From an uncultured Pseudomonadota bacterium (GTDB lineage: Bacteria; Pseudomonadota; Gammaproteobacteria; Steroidobacterales; Steroidobacteraceae), in NCBI GenBank assembly GCA_946479515.1, contig CAMLGF010000003.1:62001-126000 (forward strand): a stretch of 64,000 nucleotides of DNA, in the 5' to 3' direction. Positions within the stretch are counted from its first letter, which is position 1, and every line of letters begins with the position of its first letter. The notes beneath the pieces were generated by a model, which saw nothing but the letters and a program-made list of their open reading frames with translations, was not told the DNA's origin and ran no database searches. Both the position numbers and the translations under genes were made by a program. Shown here piece after piece: positions 1-7,930 of this stretch.

Positions 1-101
1 CGGGCACCGCCCGAGGCAGCCAGCGCGCCCCCGGACGAGGCGGCCGCGGCGGCCGCGGTGCCCGCGAAAAGGATTTCGCGGCGACTCAGGAATGGATTCA
101 T
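1..101 (-). CDS. N-terminus of a Tat-exported protein (partial)
   Basis: Read on the minus strand, an ATG at 101 opens a frame that runs off the window edge after 33 codons. It begins MNPFLSRREILFAG and continues into an alanine-rich stretch ending SSGGALAASGGA. This is a twin-arginine signal peptide: the SRRExL core is followed by a hydrophobic segment, so the product should be exported folded across the inner membrane. The mature protein lies outside the window and its function cannot be read. It sits downstream of and co-directional with the TonB receptor, but a strong terminator at 123-156 separates them, so it may have its own transcript. Confidence 0.7.
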   Translation of the reverse strand, partial: MNPFLSRREILFAGTAAAAAASSGGALAASGGA

Positions 102-122
102 CACGCGAGTATGCGGTCTGCG

Positions 123-156
123 AAATAAAAAGGGGACAGGATTTCTCCTGTCCCCC
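123..156 (-). terminator. Intrinsic terminator of the TonB receptor gene
   Basis: On the minus strand a perfect 9-bp stem (GGGGACAGG with CCTGTCCCC, arms 132-140 and 147-155) with a 6-nt loop is followed at once by TTTTTATTT. It lies 29 bp past the receptor stop codon. The GC-rich stem plus U-tract is a textbook rho-independent terminator. Confidence 0.88.
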
Positions 157-184
157 GTGGCTCTCCCGGACTAACTACCTCGGC

Positions 185-3001
185 TCAGTACTTGAAACGG
201 GCGCCGAGGAAGTACGTGCGGCCCTGGTGGTGGTAGTAGGAGAGGCGGTTGCCCACCGAATCGACCCACTGATCGTCGACCTCGTCGGTCAGGTTCAGCG
301 CTTCGAGCGACAACGTCAGGTTGTCGTTGAGGTTGTAGCTGGACGAGAAGTCGATGTTCAGCGTGGATGCGGTGCCTTCCACGTCGTTGCCATTGCGTCC
401 CGGCACCGTGGTGAGGTAGTCGGACCGGTAGGCCGCCGCGACACGCGCGCTGAAGGTCTTGTTGTCGAAATACAGCGTGGCGTTGTAGGCGTGCTTGGAA
501 AGTCCCGTGAGGTCGGTCGATGCGGTGACCACGCCGGCGGAATTCAGGTAGTCGATCTCCGATTCCACCGACGTGTAGTTCAACACGGTTCCGAAGTTGC
601 TCCAGACGCCCGGCAGGAAGGTGAAGGGCTGCTGGTAGCTGATTTCGAAACCCTTCAGGTCGCCTCCCGGGGTATTCGCCGGCAGATTGAACTGCCAGTC
701 GGTCGATGCCGAGCAACCGGGGGTCGTGCCGCAGGCGGCCGTCGCCACGCTGTCCGGCAGGCCCAGCGGGTTGCCGGTGAACGGGCGCGTCTCGCGGATG
801 GTCTGCACGAACGACTCGATGTCCTTGTAGAACAGCGCCACGGACAGCAGCGACTCGGGCGCGAAGTACCACTCCACCGCGAGGTCGTACGCCTTCGCGC
901 GGAACGGGTCGAGATACGGATTGCCGGCGCTCACGGTGCGGTTGTTGCCCGACACGCTCACGCTCGCGCCCGGATCGAGATTGCCCAGGTTCGGGCGAGT
1001 CATCACCTTCGAGGCGCCGAAGCGCACCAGCAGTTCGTCACTGATGTCGTACACGAGGTTGAGGGACGGCAGTGTGTCCGAGTAGGTGCGTTCCACCGTC
1101 TGCTGGACCGGCGCTCCGGCGCTCAGCGTGTAGCCGGTGGAGGTCTGCGTGGTCTCGACGTAGCGCAGGCCGATGTTACCGCGCAGCGTGCGGCCGCCAA
1201 CGTCGTAGCTGAAGTCGCCCTGCACGTACGCGCCCTTGTCGTCTTCCTCGATCTCGTTGTTGTTGCCGAGCACCGAGAGGATGCCCATAGGATAGACAGT
1301 CGGATCGTCGAGGCTGAGCGCATCGACGGCGGCGTTCAGGTCGGGGATCAGCCAGGACGTGACGCTGTTGGCGGGCAGATCGAGCCCGTCGCCGAAGGAC
1401 ACCAGACGGCTGTACGAGCTGATCGGCGCGGCGGCGGCGCCGGCGGGAATGACGCCCTCCTGGTTGGCCGTGGTGCCGTTCGAGCGCCGCCTCTCGGAGG
1501 ACTTGAACACGTAGTTCTTCCACTGCGGACCGAACTTCACCTTCCAGGTGTCGGACGCGGCCCACTCGAGGTCGATCGCCGCCGTCTGGAAGCTGTTGAT
1601 CGTGGCCTGGGGGCGCAGGCGGATCTGCGTCAATGTCCAGGTCGCGGGGCTGGTGACATCGGTGGTGCCGTAGCTGAAATACGGTAGTCGGCGGTTTTCG
1701 CGGTAGTCGTACGAGTAGCCGTCGATGTTGGTGGCATCGAACAGCAGCGTCGTCTGCACCGGGTTCTCATGGTTGGCCTCCGCGAAGCCCAGCATCGCTT
1801 TCGCGGAGAAGACGTCGCTGAACGAGTGCTTGCCTTCCAGGCTCACCTGCGTGAACTCGGTGGTCAGCTCGTCATGACGGGCCTCCGAACGGATGTCGAC
1901 GTCGTTGAACACGCCGTACACGAGCGTGTTGGTGTCGTCGATCTCGGCGTCGACCACGTTCACGTCACCGATGCCCGACGCGCCGCCGCTGCTGAACACC
2001 GGCGTCTCGAGGAAGATCTCGTCGCGCTCCGCGTCGAACTTGGCATACAGCACGTCGAGGTTGAAGGACGTCTGATCGCTGGGCACGAACTGCAGAGCAC
2101 CCGTGACGCCGATGCGGGTCTGCTCATGCCGGTATTTGTCGTAGCGGGGAATGCGCGGACGGAACGCGGCATTGATCTCCGCGAGCGTCGGCGTGCCCAC
2201 GTAGGCCGGGTCCAGAGGACCGAAGCCGCCGCCGGCCTGCCAACGCACCGTGCTGGCGCCTTCGTCGGCAAGCTTGCGGTCCGTGTAGGCCACCGACAAC
2301 AGCGCGCCAAACTTGCCATCGGCGAAAGTGTTGCTGATGAGGAAGGCCGCGCGCGGATTCACCTCGCTGCTGAGGTCGTTGTACCCGCCTTGCAGCGAGC
2401 CGGCCACGGTGAAACCGTCGTAGTCCATGGGGCGACCCGTGTGCAGGTCGACCGTGGCGCCCAGCGAGCCTTCCTCGGTGTCGGCCGACGCGGTCTTGCG
2501 CACCGTCAGGTTGGTGAACAGCTCCGACGCGAACGTATTGAAATCGAAATTGCGGGCGCGATTGGTGCCGCCCGCGGCGTCGGTGCCGCCGTTGGCGCTC
2601 ATCGCTTCGACGCCGTTGATGCGCACGCGCGTGAACTGCGGGCCGAGACCGCGCACCGAGATCTGGCGACCCTCGCCCGCGTCGCGCGCGATGGCGACGC
2701 CGGGCACGCGCTGCAGCGATTCGGCCAGGTTCAGATCCGGAAAATCGGCGATGTCTTCGGCGACGATCATGTCGATCGAGCCGGCCTGTTCCTTCTTCGC
2801 TTCGATGGCCTTGTTGAGGCTCGCGCGGAAACCGGTTACCACGATTTCTTCGACGGACTCCGCGCCGGCCGGCGTGGACTCGGGATTCGCTTCCTGTGCC
2901 ACGGCGGCGCTGGCGATGGCCAGCATGGCAGTGGCGGTGGTGAGCGCCTTGGCGCTGGGAAATGCAGCCTTTTTCACGGCTGTTCTGATCGACTCGGACA
3001 T
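185..3001 (-). CDS. TonB-dependent receptor, Xanthomonas/Caulobacter type
   Basis: The 938-residue outer-membrane protein imports a large substrate using energy from TonB-ExbBD. The start at 3001 is chosen because GGAGGGG lies 5 nt upstream; an earlier in-frame ATG at 3043 has no such site. A signal peptide ending near AVAQ is followed by EEIVVTGFRASL, a TonB-box/plug start typical of the TonB-Xanth-Caul subfamily. The plug contains ESLQRVPGVAIARDAGEGRQ and the conserved VRGLGPQFTRVRINGVE; the barrel ends with an aromatic residue (FKY). Members of this subfamily usually serve carbohydrate or polymer uptake, but the substrate cannot be read here. A LacI-like operator upstream supports sugar control. 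Confidence 0.95.
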   Translation of the reverse strand: MSESIRTAVKKAAFPSAKALTTATAMLAIASAAVAQEANPESTPAGAESVEEIVVTGFRASLNKAIEAKKEQAGSIDMIVAEDIADFPDLNLAESLQRVPGVAIARDAGEGRQISVRGLGPQFTRVRINGVEAMSANGGTDAAGGTNRARNFDFNTFASELFTNLTVRKTASADTEEGSLGATVDLHTGRPMDYDGFTVAGSLQGGYNDLSSEVNPRAAFLISNTFADGKFGALLSVAYTDRKLADEGASTVRWQAGGGFGPLDPAYVGTPTLAEINAAFRPRIPRYDKYRHEQTRIGVTGALQFVPSDQTSFNLDVLYAKFDAERDEIFLETPVFSSGGASGIGDVNVVDAEIDDTNTLVYGVFNDVDIRSEARHDELTTEFTQVSLEGKHSFSDVFSAKAMLGFAEANHENPVQTTLLFDATNIDGYSYDYRENRRLPYFSYGTTDVTSPATWTLTQIRLRPQATINSFQTAAIDLEWAASDTWKVKFGPQWKNYVFKSSERRRSNGTTANQEGVIPAGAAAAPISSYSRLVSFGDGLDLPANSVTSWLIPDLNAAVDALSLDDPTVYPMGILSVLGNNNEIEEDDKGAYVQGDFSYDVGGRTLRGNIGLRYVETTQTSTGYTLSAGAPVQQTVERTYSDTLPSLNLVYDISDELLVRFGASKVMTRPNLGNLDPGASVSVSGNNRTVSAGNPYLDPFRAKAYDLAVEWYFAPESLLSVALFYKDIESFVQTIRETRPFTGNPLGLPDSVATAACGTTPGCSASTDWQFNLPANTPGGDLKGFEISYQQPFTFLPGVWSNFGTVLNYTSVESEIDYLNSAGVVTASTDLTGLSKHAYNATLYFDNKTFSARVAAAYRSDYLTTVPGRNGNDVEGTASTLNIDFSSSYNLNDNLTLSLEALNLTDEVDDQWVDSVGNRLSYYHHQGRTYFLGARFKY

Positions 3002-3376
3002 TGGCCCCTCCAGGTCGCGGGTCGGCTTCAGACCCACGGACAACGGTGAACGGATTGCACCGGCCGCGCATCAAAGCCGCAGCCGCGGCGTGCTTTATCC
3101 CACACAAATGACACCGGTAGCAATACCTTGGCCACGGCGTGCGCGAAGCCTCTGTTTTGACTGGAATATCGCGGCGGCAGCACGTAGCCCGCACGCCGGC
3201 GGCGCAGATCGATGTCGGATTCGCGCGACGATTTGCGATGAAGTTCACAGCGCAGTGCGTCGCCAGGCATTGCCCGCGCGTCGCGGCGCATCCCAGCCGC
3301 TTGCCGGTAGGAGAACGCTTGCAGGAAAATCGTGCGAACTGTGGTTGTTAGCGCAAACAGGAAACGGTGAGACTCC
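3002..3376. other. Divergent intergenic region
   Basis: These 375 bases separate the TonB receptor (minus) from the M48 protease gene (plus). They hold the candidate LacI-type operator and promoter of the receptor at 3094-3124 and a weak ribosome-binding site (GGTGAG) just before 3377. I see no small gene, RNA gene or repeat in the remainder. Confidence 0.6.
3094..3124 (-). promoter_or_regulatory. Candidate LacI-family operator overlapping a promoter
   Basis: AATGACACCGGTAGCAAT at 3107-3124 is an imperfect palindrome with the central ACCGGT and TG/CA flanks typical of LacI/GalR operators; 6 of 9 position pairs are symmetric. On the minus strand a possible -35 (TTGCTA, 3123-3118) lies inside it and a possible -10 (GATAAA, 3099-3094) follows after 18 bp. 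A repressor bound here would block the receptor promoter. No LacI-family gene lies in the window, so the regulator is inferred. Confidence 0.5.
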
Positions 3377-4195
3377 ATGAATATGAATCGCAAGACACTC
3401 CTCGCCTGCGTTCTGGCGGCCACGCTGTCCCTGCTGTCGGGTTGCGAAACGGTGCGCACCACCAATGCCGGCGCGGTCGGGGTGGACCGCAAGCAGCAGA
3501 TGCTCGTACCACCTGAAACAATCGAGGAAGGTGCCGCGCAGGCCTACGCCGCCGAGCTCAAGACTGCCCGCGACAAGGGCGTGCTCAATACCGACAAGGC
3601 CCAGCTGGCGCGCGTGACCACCATCGCCAAGCGCATCGTGGCGGCGACGCCCACGTTCCGGGCGGACGCGACCGGGTGGAACTGGCAGTTCAACGTGCAG
3701 AAGACCAACGAGCTGAACGCCTACTGCATGCCGGGCGGACGCATCATGGTGTATTCGGGCCTCATCGACGCGCTTGATCTCACCGACGCGGAGCTGGCAA
3801 CCGTGATCGCGCACGAAGTTGCGCATGCGCTGCGCGAACACACGCGCGAACGGGTCTCGCGTGCCTATGGCCAGCAGCTGGTGCTCTCGGGCGTCGCGGC
3901 GGTGACGGGCGTCAGCGAGAGCACCGCCAACATCGCCAACATGATCGCGCAGGTCACCTTCCAGCTGCCGTTCAGCCGCGAGCAGGAATCCGAAGCCGAC
4001 ACCATCGGCCTGGAACTGATGGCCCGGGCCGGCTACGACCCGCGCGCTGCCTTGTCGCTCTGGAGCAAGATGAAGAAGGCGGAGCAGGGCGGGCAGCCCA
4101 AGTTCCTGAGCACGCATCCTTCGCCGAAGGACCGCAGCAATGACATCCAGAAGCTGCTGCCGCGGGTGCTGCCGCTCTACAAGGCGCGCGGCTGA
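3377..4195 (+). CDS. M48-family metalloprotease, lipoprotein
   Basis: The 272-residue protein carries a lipoprotein signal peptide with lipobox LLSGC (Cys23), so it should be anchored to an envelope membrane. The zinc site HEVAH is at residues 146-150, inside TVIAHEVAHALREH. The downstream EQESEAD motif near residues 202-208 supplies the third zinc ligand. The layout matches single-domain periplasmic M48 proteases of the LoiP/YcaL type, without the C-terminal TPR domain of BepA. Such enzymes degrade misfolded envelope proteins. It stands alone, divergent from the TonB receptor. Family assignment is secure; substrate is unknown. Confidence 0.93.
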   Translation: MNMNRKTLLACVLAATLSLLSGCETVRTTNAGAVGVDRKQQMLVPPETIEEGAAQAYAAELKTARDKGVLNTDKAQLARVTTIAKRIVAATPTFRADATGWNWQFNVQKTNELNAYCMPGGRIMVYSGLIDALDLTDAELATVIAHEVAHALREHTRERVSRAYGQQLVLSGVAAVTGVSESTANIANMIAQVTFQLPFSREQESEADTIGLELMARAGYDPRAALSLWSKMKKAEQGGQPKFLSTHPSPKDRSNDIQKLLPRVLPLYKARG

Positions 4196-4219
4196 GCGGC
4201 GCCAGCTAGTCCCGGCCGG

Positions 4220-4681
4220 TCAGGCGCGACCGCCCGCCGCCACCGCGCTCACGGCGCGGCGGAAGTCCACCAGCGCGGGCAGTGCGGCGAGCAGGGTCTC
4301 GGGCATCAGCGGCTTGCGCGCCAACCACACCGGCGCGTCCGAGAGCCAGGGCACTTCGGCGTTGGCGGGGTCGCCCGTGAGGATCATGGTGGGCACCGCG
4401 CCGCCTAACAACCTTACGGATTCTTCCGCCACTTCCGTGCCGGTCATGCCGCTGCCCAGGTGGTAGTCGACGATCAGCACATCGAGCTTGCCGCGCAGCG
4501 TTTCCATCTGTCTGAGCGCTTCCTCGCCATTACTGGCTTCGCGCGTGTCGAAGCCCGCGACCCGTAGCAGCATCGCCGTCGAGCGCCGCATGGCCTCATC
4601 GTCGTCGACATGCAGGATCAGCCCCCGGGCGGCAGGCGCCGCAACGTTCAGCGGACGGACCTCGGCAAGCTGGGCAGACAT
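4220..4681 (-). CDS. Single-domain response regulator (receiver only)
   Basis: The 153-residue product is a CheY-like receiver with no output domain. It has the acidic cluster VDDDE (about residues 25-29), phospho-acceptor Asp72 in LIVDYHLG, and the conserved Lys123 in ARKP. The start at 4681 is chosen because GGAG lies about 7 nt upstream; the open frame continues further but with atypical composition. It ends a minus-strand group of signalling genes after fixL, fixJ and a degenerate receiver, so it may take part in the same phosphorelay or act as a phosphate sink. That link is inferred from position only. Confidence 0.88.
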   Translation of the reverse strand: MSAQLAEVRPLNVAAPAARGLILHVDDDEAMRRSTAMLLRVAGFDTREASNGEEALRQMETLRGKLDVLIVDYHLGSGMTGTEVAEESVRLLGGAVPTMILTGDPANAEVPWLSDAPVWLARKPLMPETLLAALPALVDFRRAVSAVAAGGRA

Positions 4682-4823
4682 GTGGGCTCCGCGTGAGTAA
4701 GGGAAGGCTGTCGGACGAGTCTTTGCTTCGAATCCCGGGGCGTCAATCCGGAGGTTTCCTACACCGGCATCAGCGGATCTTCGGCGCGCGGCATTCAACC
4801 CTCGTGACGGACTGACGACAGTT

Positions 4824-5249
4824 TCATTGCGTTGCGCGAGTGACCTCCTCGCACAGCGCCGCATACGAGGGTGGAATCTCGATGACCTTGGTGGCGCCAT
4901 GCCGCATGGCGGACACGGCCTCGGCGACGTCATCGGGGTCGGTGATCACGAAGATGGGCAGGTTGCGGCGCAGTCCGCGCGCTTCCTGCAGGAATTCGTC
5001 GATGGGCTCCTCGCGCAGGTCGTCGGCGATCACCAGGCAAGCGGCGTCGCTGGACTGGGCCTGTGCCAGCGCCGACTGCAGGGAACTGGGCCAGATCACA
5101 TTGGCGAAGCCACGCAGGGCGTGCAGCACCTCACGGGTGCGCGGCGAGGATTGTCCTGCAACGATGATAGTGCGTGCGCGCCGGACCTTGTCCACCGTTT
5201 CGGCGCCGCTGCCATTGTCGTGTGACGCCGTCATCGCGCCGCGCAGCAT
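4824..5249 (-). CDS. Degenerate receiver-like protein
   Basis: The 141-residue product folds like a response-regulator receiver by sequence pattern. It keeps LVIADDL (Asp76/Asp77) where the phospho-acceptor should be, VITDPDD after strand 4, and a lysine in ATKVIEIP (Lys121). However, the acidic pair that normally follows strand 1 is replaced by IIVAGQSS, so Mg2+ binding and phosphorylation are doubtful. It lies 48 bp after fixJ on the same strand. It may be a phosphorylation-independent partner of the neighbouring FixLJ system, but nothing in the sequence proves that. The start is uncertain: 5249 and 5234 are both possible and neither has a strong ribosome-binding site. Confidence 0.75.
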   Translation of the reverse strand: MLRGAMTASHDNGSGAETVDKVRRARTIIVAGQSSPRTREVLHALRGFANVIWPSSLQSALAQAQSSDAACLVIADDLREEPIDEFLQEARGLRRNLPIFVITDPDDVAEAVSAMRHGATKVIEIPPSYAALCEEVTRATQ

Positions 5250-5297
5250 TGCATCGGGGCCGGCCGCTGGTAATACGTACTTTCTCGTGTGGCCGGA

Positions 5298-5915
5298 TCA
5301 TTGCCGGGGCGCGACGGCCATCATCATGCGCACCAGTTCGGCCAGCGACCCGGCCTCCATTTTCTGCATGACGTGCGCGCGGTGTATTTCCACCGTCCGC
5401 TGGCTCACGCCAAGATCGCCCGCGACCATCTTGTTCGCCTTGCCCTGGGTCACCAACTCCAGAACCTCGCGCTCGCGCGGACTGAGCGACGCCAGCCGTT
5501 CGCGGATGCGGTCGGTGTGCCGCAGTCGGGTGCGATTTTCGGCATCGCGCGCCAGTGCGCGCTGCACGCGATCGAGCAGGTCCTGGTCGCGGAATGGCTT
5601 CTGCAGGAAATCGAAGGCGCCGTGCTGCATGGCCTCCACCGCCATGGGGATGTCGCCGTGTCCCGTGATGAAGATCACCGGGATCGTGGCGCCCTTCAGG
5701 TTCAGCTCGTGTTGCATATCGAGGCCGCTCATGCCCGGCATGCGCACGTCGAGCAGCAGGCAGCCGGGCTGCGAGGCCTCGTACTTCGCGAGAAACTCCG
5801 GCGCCGATGCGAACACCTCGGCCTGCAGTCCGGCGGACTTGAGCAGCAGCTTCAGTGAATGGCGCACCGCGTCGTCATCATCGACGACGAACACGGTCTG
5901 CGACGGTTCTTTCAT
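5298..5915 (-). CDS. fixJ: FixJ-type response regulator
   Basis: The 205-residue regulator has an N-terminal receiver (VDDDD near residues 11-15, Asp56 in LLLDVRMPG, Lys106 in LQKPF) and a C-terminal LuxR-type helix-turn-helix with LSPREREVLELVTQGKANK. The start at 5915 is fixed by GGGGAGG upstream and by overlap with the sensor kinase gene: its ATG shares four bases with the fixL stop, a typical translational coupling. In the FixLJ family the phosphorylated regulator dimerises and activates genes for low-oxygen or nitrate respiration. Likely targets here, such as the nearby universal stress protein gene, are inference. Confidence 0.93.
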   Translation of the reverse strand: MKEPSQTVFVVDDDDAVRHSLKLLLKSAGLQAEVFASAPEFLAKYEASQPGCLLLDVRMPGMSGLDMQHELNLKGATIPVIFITGHGDIPMAVEAMQHGAFDFLQKPFRDQDLLDRVQRALARDAENRTRLRHTDRIRERLASLSPREREVLELVTQGKANKMVAGDLGVSQRTVEIHRAHVMQKMEAGSLAELVRMMMAVAPRQ

Positions 5916-7420
5916 GGCGGAGCCTCCCCGTGGGCCGGAAGTACGAAGTAGAAGCAGGCGCCGCACGGCTGGTTGGCGCGGTAACCCAGCCGCGATGCAT
6001 GCGCCTTGATGATGGAACGGCTGATGGCCAGGCCGAGACCGGTGCCGGCCGCCTTCGTGGTGAAGAAGGGCTCGAAGATCTTCTGTTCCAGATCCGGCGG
6101 CAGGCCGGGCCCGTGGTCATTCACCGACACCTCGACATCCCCCGTGTCCGTGAGGCGCGTGGCGATCCGTACGTCCGCCGGCTCGCCGGCGCGCAGGCCG
6201 CCGCCCTGGGCCTCGAAGGCATTGTGCACGAGATTCATGAGCACCTGCTGGATCTGGACCTTGTCCACGATCACCGGCGGCGTCGGCTCGTGCAGGTCCA
6301 GATCGAGACGTCCGTCGTGCACGCGCGCATCGGTGGCGAGCAGCCCCTGCACTTCACGGATCAGGTGGTTGATGTCCAGCGGCTCGCGGCGCACGTCTTC
6401 GTTGCGCACCAGCGAGCGGATGCGGCGGATGATCTCGCCCGCCCGCAGCGCCTGTCCGGAGATCTGTTCCAGTGCACCGCCGATTTCGCCCAGATCCGGC
6501 GACGGCAGGCGCAGCAGGCGCACGCAGGCCTGGGCATAGTTGGCGATCGCCGCCAGCGGCTGATTGAGCTCGTGGGAGATGCCTGCAGCCATCTCGCCCA
6601 TGGTGGCCAGACGCGACACGCTGTTCATGCGATCCATGGCGGCGCGCGCCTCCATCTCGGCGCGCCGCTGATCGGTGATGTCCTCGCCGGAGAGCATCAC
6701 ACCGGTGGTGACGTTGTCGGTATCGCGCAGCGCCACGGCGCGCCAGGTGACGAAGCGGTCTTCGCCGTCCGCGGAGCGGACGTGATACTCGCAGCTCTGC
6801 GGCTCGTCACTGCCCGCCATGAGCAGGCTGCGGAACGCGCCGCGCGCGATGGCCCGGTCTTCGGGCGCGACACAGGTGTCGGTCCAGCTGCAGGACACGA
6901 TGTCCTGCTCCTGCCTGCCGAGCACGCGGATGGCGCGCTGGTTCACCAGCTGCACGATGCCATTGCGGTCCGTGGCCACGAGCATGACCTGCGCCAGGTC
7001 CAGGTACAGCCGGTTGAGCTGGCGTTCCTTTTCGAGCGTCGCCAGCGCCTTGCGGCGCAGGGACGTGTCGTGCAGGTAGCCCACGAAACACGGGGGTTCG
7101 GTGCGCGGAATCCGCCCGACGCTCAGGAACACCGAGAACTCGCTGCCATCGCGGTGCCGGACCCGCACGTCGCGACCCTTGCCCAGCACATGGCTTTCGC
7201 CGGTCGACAGGTAACGCTTCAGATGATCGTCGTGCGCCAGCCGATCCGTGGCCGTCATCAGCAGGCTGACGTTGCGGCCGAGGGTATCCGCGGCCCGGTA
7301 GCCGAACATTTCCTCCGCTGCGGGGTTGAAGGCCAGGATCCGCGCGCGATCGTCGATGATGACGACCGCGTCGAGGGTGGCCTCGAGCAGGGCGAGGACG
7401 TCGGCTGTCGGAGCGGACAT
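5912..7420 (-). CDS. fixL: FixL-type sensor histidine kinase with probable haem PAS domain
   Basis: The 502-residue kinase has PAS1 (about 8-120), PAS2 (about 135-255), a HisKA dimerisation domain with phospho-acceptor His283 in GISHELNQPLAAI, and a HATPase domain with NLVHNAFEA, DHGPGLP and TGLGLAIS. No membrane segment is evident. PAS1 reads AHDDHLKRYLSTGE and then VLGKGRD. His63, Arg69 and Arg83 have the same relative spacing (0, +6, +20) as haem-ligand His200, Arg206 and Arg220 of Bradyrhizobium FixL. This supports an oxygen-sensing haem rather than a generic PAS ligand. It is translationally coupled to fixJ. No strong ribosome-binding site precedes 7420, so the exact start is less certain. 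Confidence 0.9.
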   Translation of the reverse strand: MSAPTADVLALLEATLDAVVIIDDRARILAFNPAAEEMFGYRAADTLGRNVSLLMTATDRLAHDDHLKRYLSTGESHVLGKGRDVRVRHRDGSEFSVFLSVGRIPRTEPPCFVGYLHDTSLRRKALATLEKERQLNRLYLDLAQVMLVATDRNGIVQLVNQRAIRVLGRQEQDIVSCSWTDTCVAPEDRAIARGAFRSLLMAGSDEPQSCEYHVRSADGEDRFVTWRAVALRDTDNVTTGVMLSGEDITDQRRAEMEARAAMDRMNSVSRLATMGEMAAGISHELNQPLAAIANYAQACVRLLRLPSPDLGEIGGALEQISGQALRAGEIIRRIRSLVRNEDVRREPLDINHLIREVQGLLATDARVHDGRLDLDLHEPTPPVIVDKVQIQQVLMNLVHNAFEAQGGGLRAGEPADVRIATRLTDTGDVEVSVNDHGPGLPPDLEQKIFEPFFTTKAAGTGLGLAISRSIIKAHASRLGYRANQPCGACFYFVLPAHGEAPP

Positions 7421-7511
7421 CCGTGCAAGATACTACTTGCGCGGCCCGGGTGGCGGCGGGCCGGCCTAGCTAGGGCAGGCCATGCCGTCAAACCCCTCGT
7501 CAGACCGGTCG

Positions 7512-7766
7512 TCAGACTCCGGGGGCGGCGGCCTGGCGCAGCAGTTTCTGGTCGACCTCGGCTTCCGCCGCCAGCCAGTCCTCGTATTCGTGGCCGGGCG
7601 CGAATCCCCGACACTCCGCGCGGTAATACGCGGCCTCGGCGATCATCATGGCGCGCTGTTCGGGCCCCACGAACGGCGTCATCGCGGGTGCGGACGTCGG
7701 CGTGGCCAGGGTTTTCCGGGGGACGCGTTTGCGCGGGGTGGCTGAAGAGACTTTCTCACGGGTCAT
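7512..7766 (-). CDS. DUF2934 family small protein
   Basis: The 84-residue protein has a basic, low-complexity N-terminus followed by the DUF2934 signature: MIAEAAYYRAECRGF and then HEYEDWLAAEAEVD. An AAGGAG ribosome-binding site precedes the ATG at 7766. The function of the family is unknown; members often sit beside stress or signalling genes, as here between a universal stress protein and a FixL kinase. No membrane segment or signal peptide is present. Confidence 0.85.
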   Translation of the reverse strand: MTREKVSSATPRKRVPRKTLATPTSAPAMTPFVGPEQRAMMIAEAAYYRAECRGFAPGHEYEDWLAAEAEVDQKLLRQAAAPGV

Positions 7767-7930
7767 GCCCTTCTCCTTGGCGGTATATCTGTTCGTGGCG
7801 CCTTTCGAGGCCGTCTTGTCGATGCGGGCGCATTGTCCGCATACCCGTCATGGTCGACTGTCAGATGAATCCTCATGATGTTTTCGACGAGCGGGCAGCG
7901 GACCCGTGATGCCCGCGCGACCGCGCCGGT

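Noticed and set aside
92..1687. Long open frames on the plus strand opposite the TonB receptor
   Set aside because: They are rich in Arg, Val and Gly with no recognisable domain, and mirror a gene with clear family motifs. High GC makes such antisense frames common here.
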